Notes under the pieces: generated by a model
Databases searched by the model: none
The model's input: only the letters and a program-made list of their open reading frames with translations
What the model was told of the DNA's origin: nothing
Assembly (NCBI GenBank): GCA_009909005.1
Contig: JAAAOG010000089.1
Coordinates: 1-35,654, forward strand
Direction: 5' to 3'
Length of the DNA stretch: 35,654 bases
DNA from: Alphaproteobacteria bacterium
GTDB lineage: Bacteria; Pseudomonadota; Alphaproteobacteria; DSM-16000; Inquilinaceae
Shown here: positions 33,552 through 35,654 of the stretch, one piece after another
How positions within the stretch are numbered: the stretch's first letter is position 1
Layout: the number at the start of each line of letters is the position of its first letter
Translations under genes and position numbers: made by a program

Positions 33552-35654
33552 ATGAACACGATGACGCGCAGCCACCCCTTCGACGTTTTGGGGGAAACCT
33601 TGCTTCGGGACCCGGGCACGGCCGTAGCCGACGTGCTGTCCGGCCGGGCCGCCCTTGGCATTCACCAGCGCGCCGAACCGGAGGATTTCTTCGCCGACCT
33701 TCTGGCTGCGCCGCAATGGGCTGCGCAGCGGGAGCGGCTGGTGGCGCAGCTGGATAAAGCCCTGCTCGCCTGGCTCAGGGAGCGCCTGCAATGGCCTATC
33801 CGTCGGGTAAGCGAACGCGGGTTCCGCGCCTATGCGGCGGAGCTGTCGGAAGCGCTCGCCATCGCCGCACGCCTGCCGCTACGCCATACGGCCCGGGACA
33901 TGATCGACGAGGAGCCGTCCTGGCACAACCGGCTGAGCGGCCTGCGCTGGCCGGGTGAGGTCGACTTGCTGCGGCAGTTCGACATGGTGTTGATCCAGCA
34001 TCAGCCGGACTCCCGCTTTGCCGCCCGTTGGTTCGCCGCCTGCGAGCGCGCGGCGTGGTTTGGCCCGTTCTGGCAGACCGAACTGACCACCGGCGCACTC
34101 GGGCTCAGAAAGCTGCCGCAACCGCCCGAGAGCGTGCCCGAAGCCGTGGTGGCCGCCGGATTGGGTCGCTTTACCGTGCTCGCTCTGAAGCGCGGCGCCC
34201 TCGCACAGAAGGTCGCCCAGGCCTTCAGTCGCAAGGCCGGGGCGCTGCAAGTGCTTTACCCGCGCCATAAGGATCATTGGCCCCAGCTCTGGCAGGACGT
34301 ACTCAGCGGGCTCGGTTCCAAGTACCGGGATGAGGCCGGGGTCGTGCGCGACCAGTTTCTGCCGTTGGTCCTTCAGGGAGCGACCGGGAACCGGCGCGGC
34401 CCGCGGGCCAAAGGCAAGAAATCGCCGGTGCCTGCCCTTCCGACGAAAGAAGAACGCGAGACACTGATCGCCGCATTGCGGCAGGTATCGGGTATTGATC
34501 GGGCGCTGTTCGCAAAGGTGCGCGCGCATATGCGGCGCCATTGGGCCTATGCCGAAGCCACCGGAGAAAGCCATTTCGCTGTCCGCACCATGCACAATCT
34601 TTCCAATCGCCTCCTTCGCCTGAGTCCCAATTCGGAGATGCTCCAGGAGGTATATCGCTGGGCTTTGCTGGCGGTCGAGTTCGAACCGGACGATGCCTTT
34701 GCCTGGGGGCTGTGGGCTCGTGTTCTGGCGGCACTTGGCCAGCAAGAATTGTCGATCGCCGTGCGTTGGGAAACCATCCGCCGCTTTCCGACCAACCCCA
34801 TCTTGCGCAACGAATTGGCGCAGACCCTTTGGAAGAAAGGGCAGCATGTACTCGCCGAGAATTTGCTGCGGCAAACCATAGTTGACTTCCCTGGAGAACC
34901 GGTTCCCCGCACCATTCTCGCGGAGTTACTGTGCGACACCGGGGACATTGATGGAGCTGAAGAGACCCTCCAGGAGACGCGGCGACGTTTTCGAAATGAT
35001 GTCCCCTGCCGGGTGGCGCTCGGGTTCCTCCTGCTGCAAAAGAAAGATCCCGATAGCGCCTTGGAGGTCTACGAAGAGGCCAAAGTGATTTCGCCGAGGA
35101 ACGAATATGTCGAGATCCTGGGCACGCGGCTGCATTCAGACGCTGACGCGTTCGATCAACCGATCAGCCTTTTCGGGAAGGTCGATGACATTTCCGCAAT
35201 GCAAGAATATTTCGACAACCTGACCGACGACGAGCAAGCGGCGGCCATGGCAATTGAGAGGGACGCCCCGGTCGACTGGGAAGCGTCTGGGGAAAGCGGC
35301 CTGATGCCATCGGACACGCAGACCGAGGACAGAAGCCAAAATGGTGAAGCAATCAAGGATTCTGCGTCACCAGCCGGAGCGGGCGATTCGGGGCCGGATA
35401 CGCCTTTCACAGTGTCCGACCTTGGCTCAGGGGAAAGTGACATCCTCATCTCGTCCGACTTCCTTCGGCGGCTTGTCGACCAGGCGCCTTTGATACAGAC
35501 CTTTTTCTCTCCCTCGACCGATGGCGGCGTCGAGCTGTCCGAAATCACCAGGGATGCCGCTTTTTCCGAAAGCTCGGAACTCGCGCTGGTCGCGGCCGAC
35601 CGTGCCGGGCTGCTGGAGGGCCCGGAGGGGCGCGCCCTGATCGACGCCTGGGCG
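33552..35654 (+). CDS. Long TPR protein, 3' end beyond the window
   Basis: An uninterrupted frame of 701 codons from ATG 33552 to the window end. Residues 1-290 (FDVLGETLLRDPGTAVADVL, AEPEDFFADLLAAPQWAAQR, WHNRLSGLRWPGEVDLLRQF) are unrecognised and helical. A basic linker (RRGPRAKGKKS) follows. About residues 345-520 are tetratricopeptide repeats (WALLAVEFEPDDAFAWGLWA, ETIRRFPTNPILRNELAQTL, LRQTIVDFPGEPVPRTILAE, LLLQKKDPDSALEVYEEAKV). The last part is acidic and linker-like (EDRSQNGEAIKDSASPAGAG). TPRs suggest a scaffold or sensor; no enzyme domain is visible in the part seen. Confidence 0.85.
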   Translation, partial: MNTMTRSHPFDVLGETLLRDPGTAVADVLSGRAALGIHQRAEPEDFFADLLAAPQWAAQRERLVAQLDKALLAWLRERLQWPIRRVSERGFRAYAAELSEALAIAARLPLRHTARDMIDEEPSWHNRLSGLRWPGEVDLLRQFDMVLIQHQPDSRFAARWFAACERAAWFGPFWQTELTTGALGLRKLPQPPESVPEAVVAAGLGRFTVLALKRGALAQKVAQAFSRKAGALQVLYPRHKDHWPQLWQDVLSGLGSKYRDEAGVVRDQFLPLVLQGATGNRRGPRAKGKKSPVPALPTKEERETLIAALRQVSGIDRALFAKVRAHMRRHWAYAEATGESHFAVRTMHNLSNRLLRLSPNSEMLQEVYRWALLAVEFEPDDAFAWGLWARVLAALGQQELSIAVRWETIRRFPTNPILRNELAQTLWKKGQHVLAENLLRQTIVDFPGEPVPRTILAELLCDTGDIDGAEETLQETRRRFRNDVPCRVALGFLLLQKKDPDSALEVYEEAKVISPRNEYVEILGTRLHSDADAFDQPISLFGKVDDISAMQEYFDNLTDDEQAAAMAIERDAPVDWEASGESGLMPSDTQTEDRSQNGEAIKDSASPAGAGDSGPDTPFTVSDLGSGESDILISSDFLRRLVDQAPLIQTFFSPSTDGGVELSEITRDAAFSESSELALVAADRAGLLEGPEGRALIDAWA

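Overview
The window is high-G+C chromosomal DNA, most likely from an alphaproteobacterium of the Rhodospirillales type. Pointers are the short Ppx/GppA protein followed by RlmE, an LdtR-like MarR regulator, a Fur without the usual CxxC zinc motifs, a 72-residue alphaproteobacterial family protein, and general codon use. This assignment is inference, because no rRNA gene is present.

Region by region. (1) 1-6467: the end of nuoB, a fused nuoCD, nuoE, nuoF and nuoG, encoding the peripheral NADH-oxidising arm of an E. coli-type complex I. The expected membrane genes nuoH-N do not follow. (2) 6468-13075: an accessory region. It holds a two-TM SLATT-like protein, a probable ADP-ribosyltransferase toxin with a small partner gene, a proteasome-like Ntn hydrolase, a visibly A+T-rich 602-residue orphan with a possible nuclease-like C-terminus, a truncated XRE regulator next to a dispersed palindromic repeat, and an orphan ribbon-helix-helix protein. 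It looks like a decayed defence or toxin-antitoxin island. (3) 13329-17207: 3-hydroxybutyryl-CoA dehydrogenase, small metabolic or stress proteins, a cis-CaaD-like tautomerase, an exported GGAH-motif protein, a lipoprotein and an M23 peptidase fold with no signal peptide. (4) 17280-18480: a DUF1828-like gene preceded by a 42-residue ORF, then tRNA-Gln(CUG) with its own terminator, all on the minus strand. (5) 18664-24436: core genes, namely ppx, rlmE, an LdtR-like regulator, glutaryl-CoA dehydrogenase, a DUF29 protein and a ferritin-like di-iron protein. (6) 24588-29440: an iron-acquisition locus with a porin, a ferric-iron periplasmic binding protein, two tandem paralogous genes of unknown function, fur, and a Tp34/P19-type periplasmic iron protein. 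Three near-identical 19-bp palindromes (consensus ATTGCRAATGCGTCGCAAT) lie in its promoter regions and are very probably Fur boxes. (7) 29732-35654: an HExxH protein, a 30-residue membrane peptide, guaA, then two unrecognised genes. The second is a long TPR protein running off the window end, sitting just downstream of guaA, a known integration hotspot.

The best candidates for undescribed biology are the Fur-linked tandem paralog pair, the ART/small-protein pair, the stand-alone proteasome-like hydrolase, the A+T-rich 602-residue orphan, the DUF1828-like/42-residue pair beside tRNA-Gln, and the two-gene TPR module after guaA.
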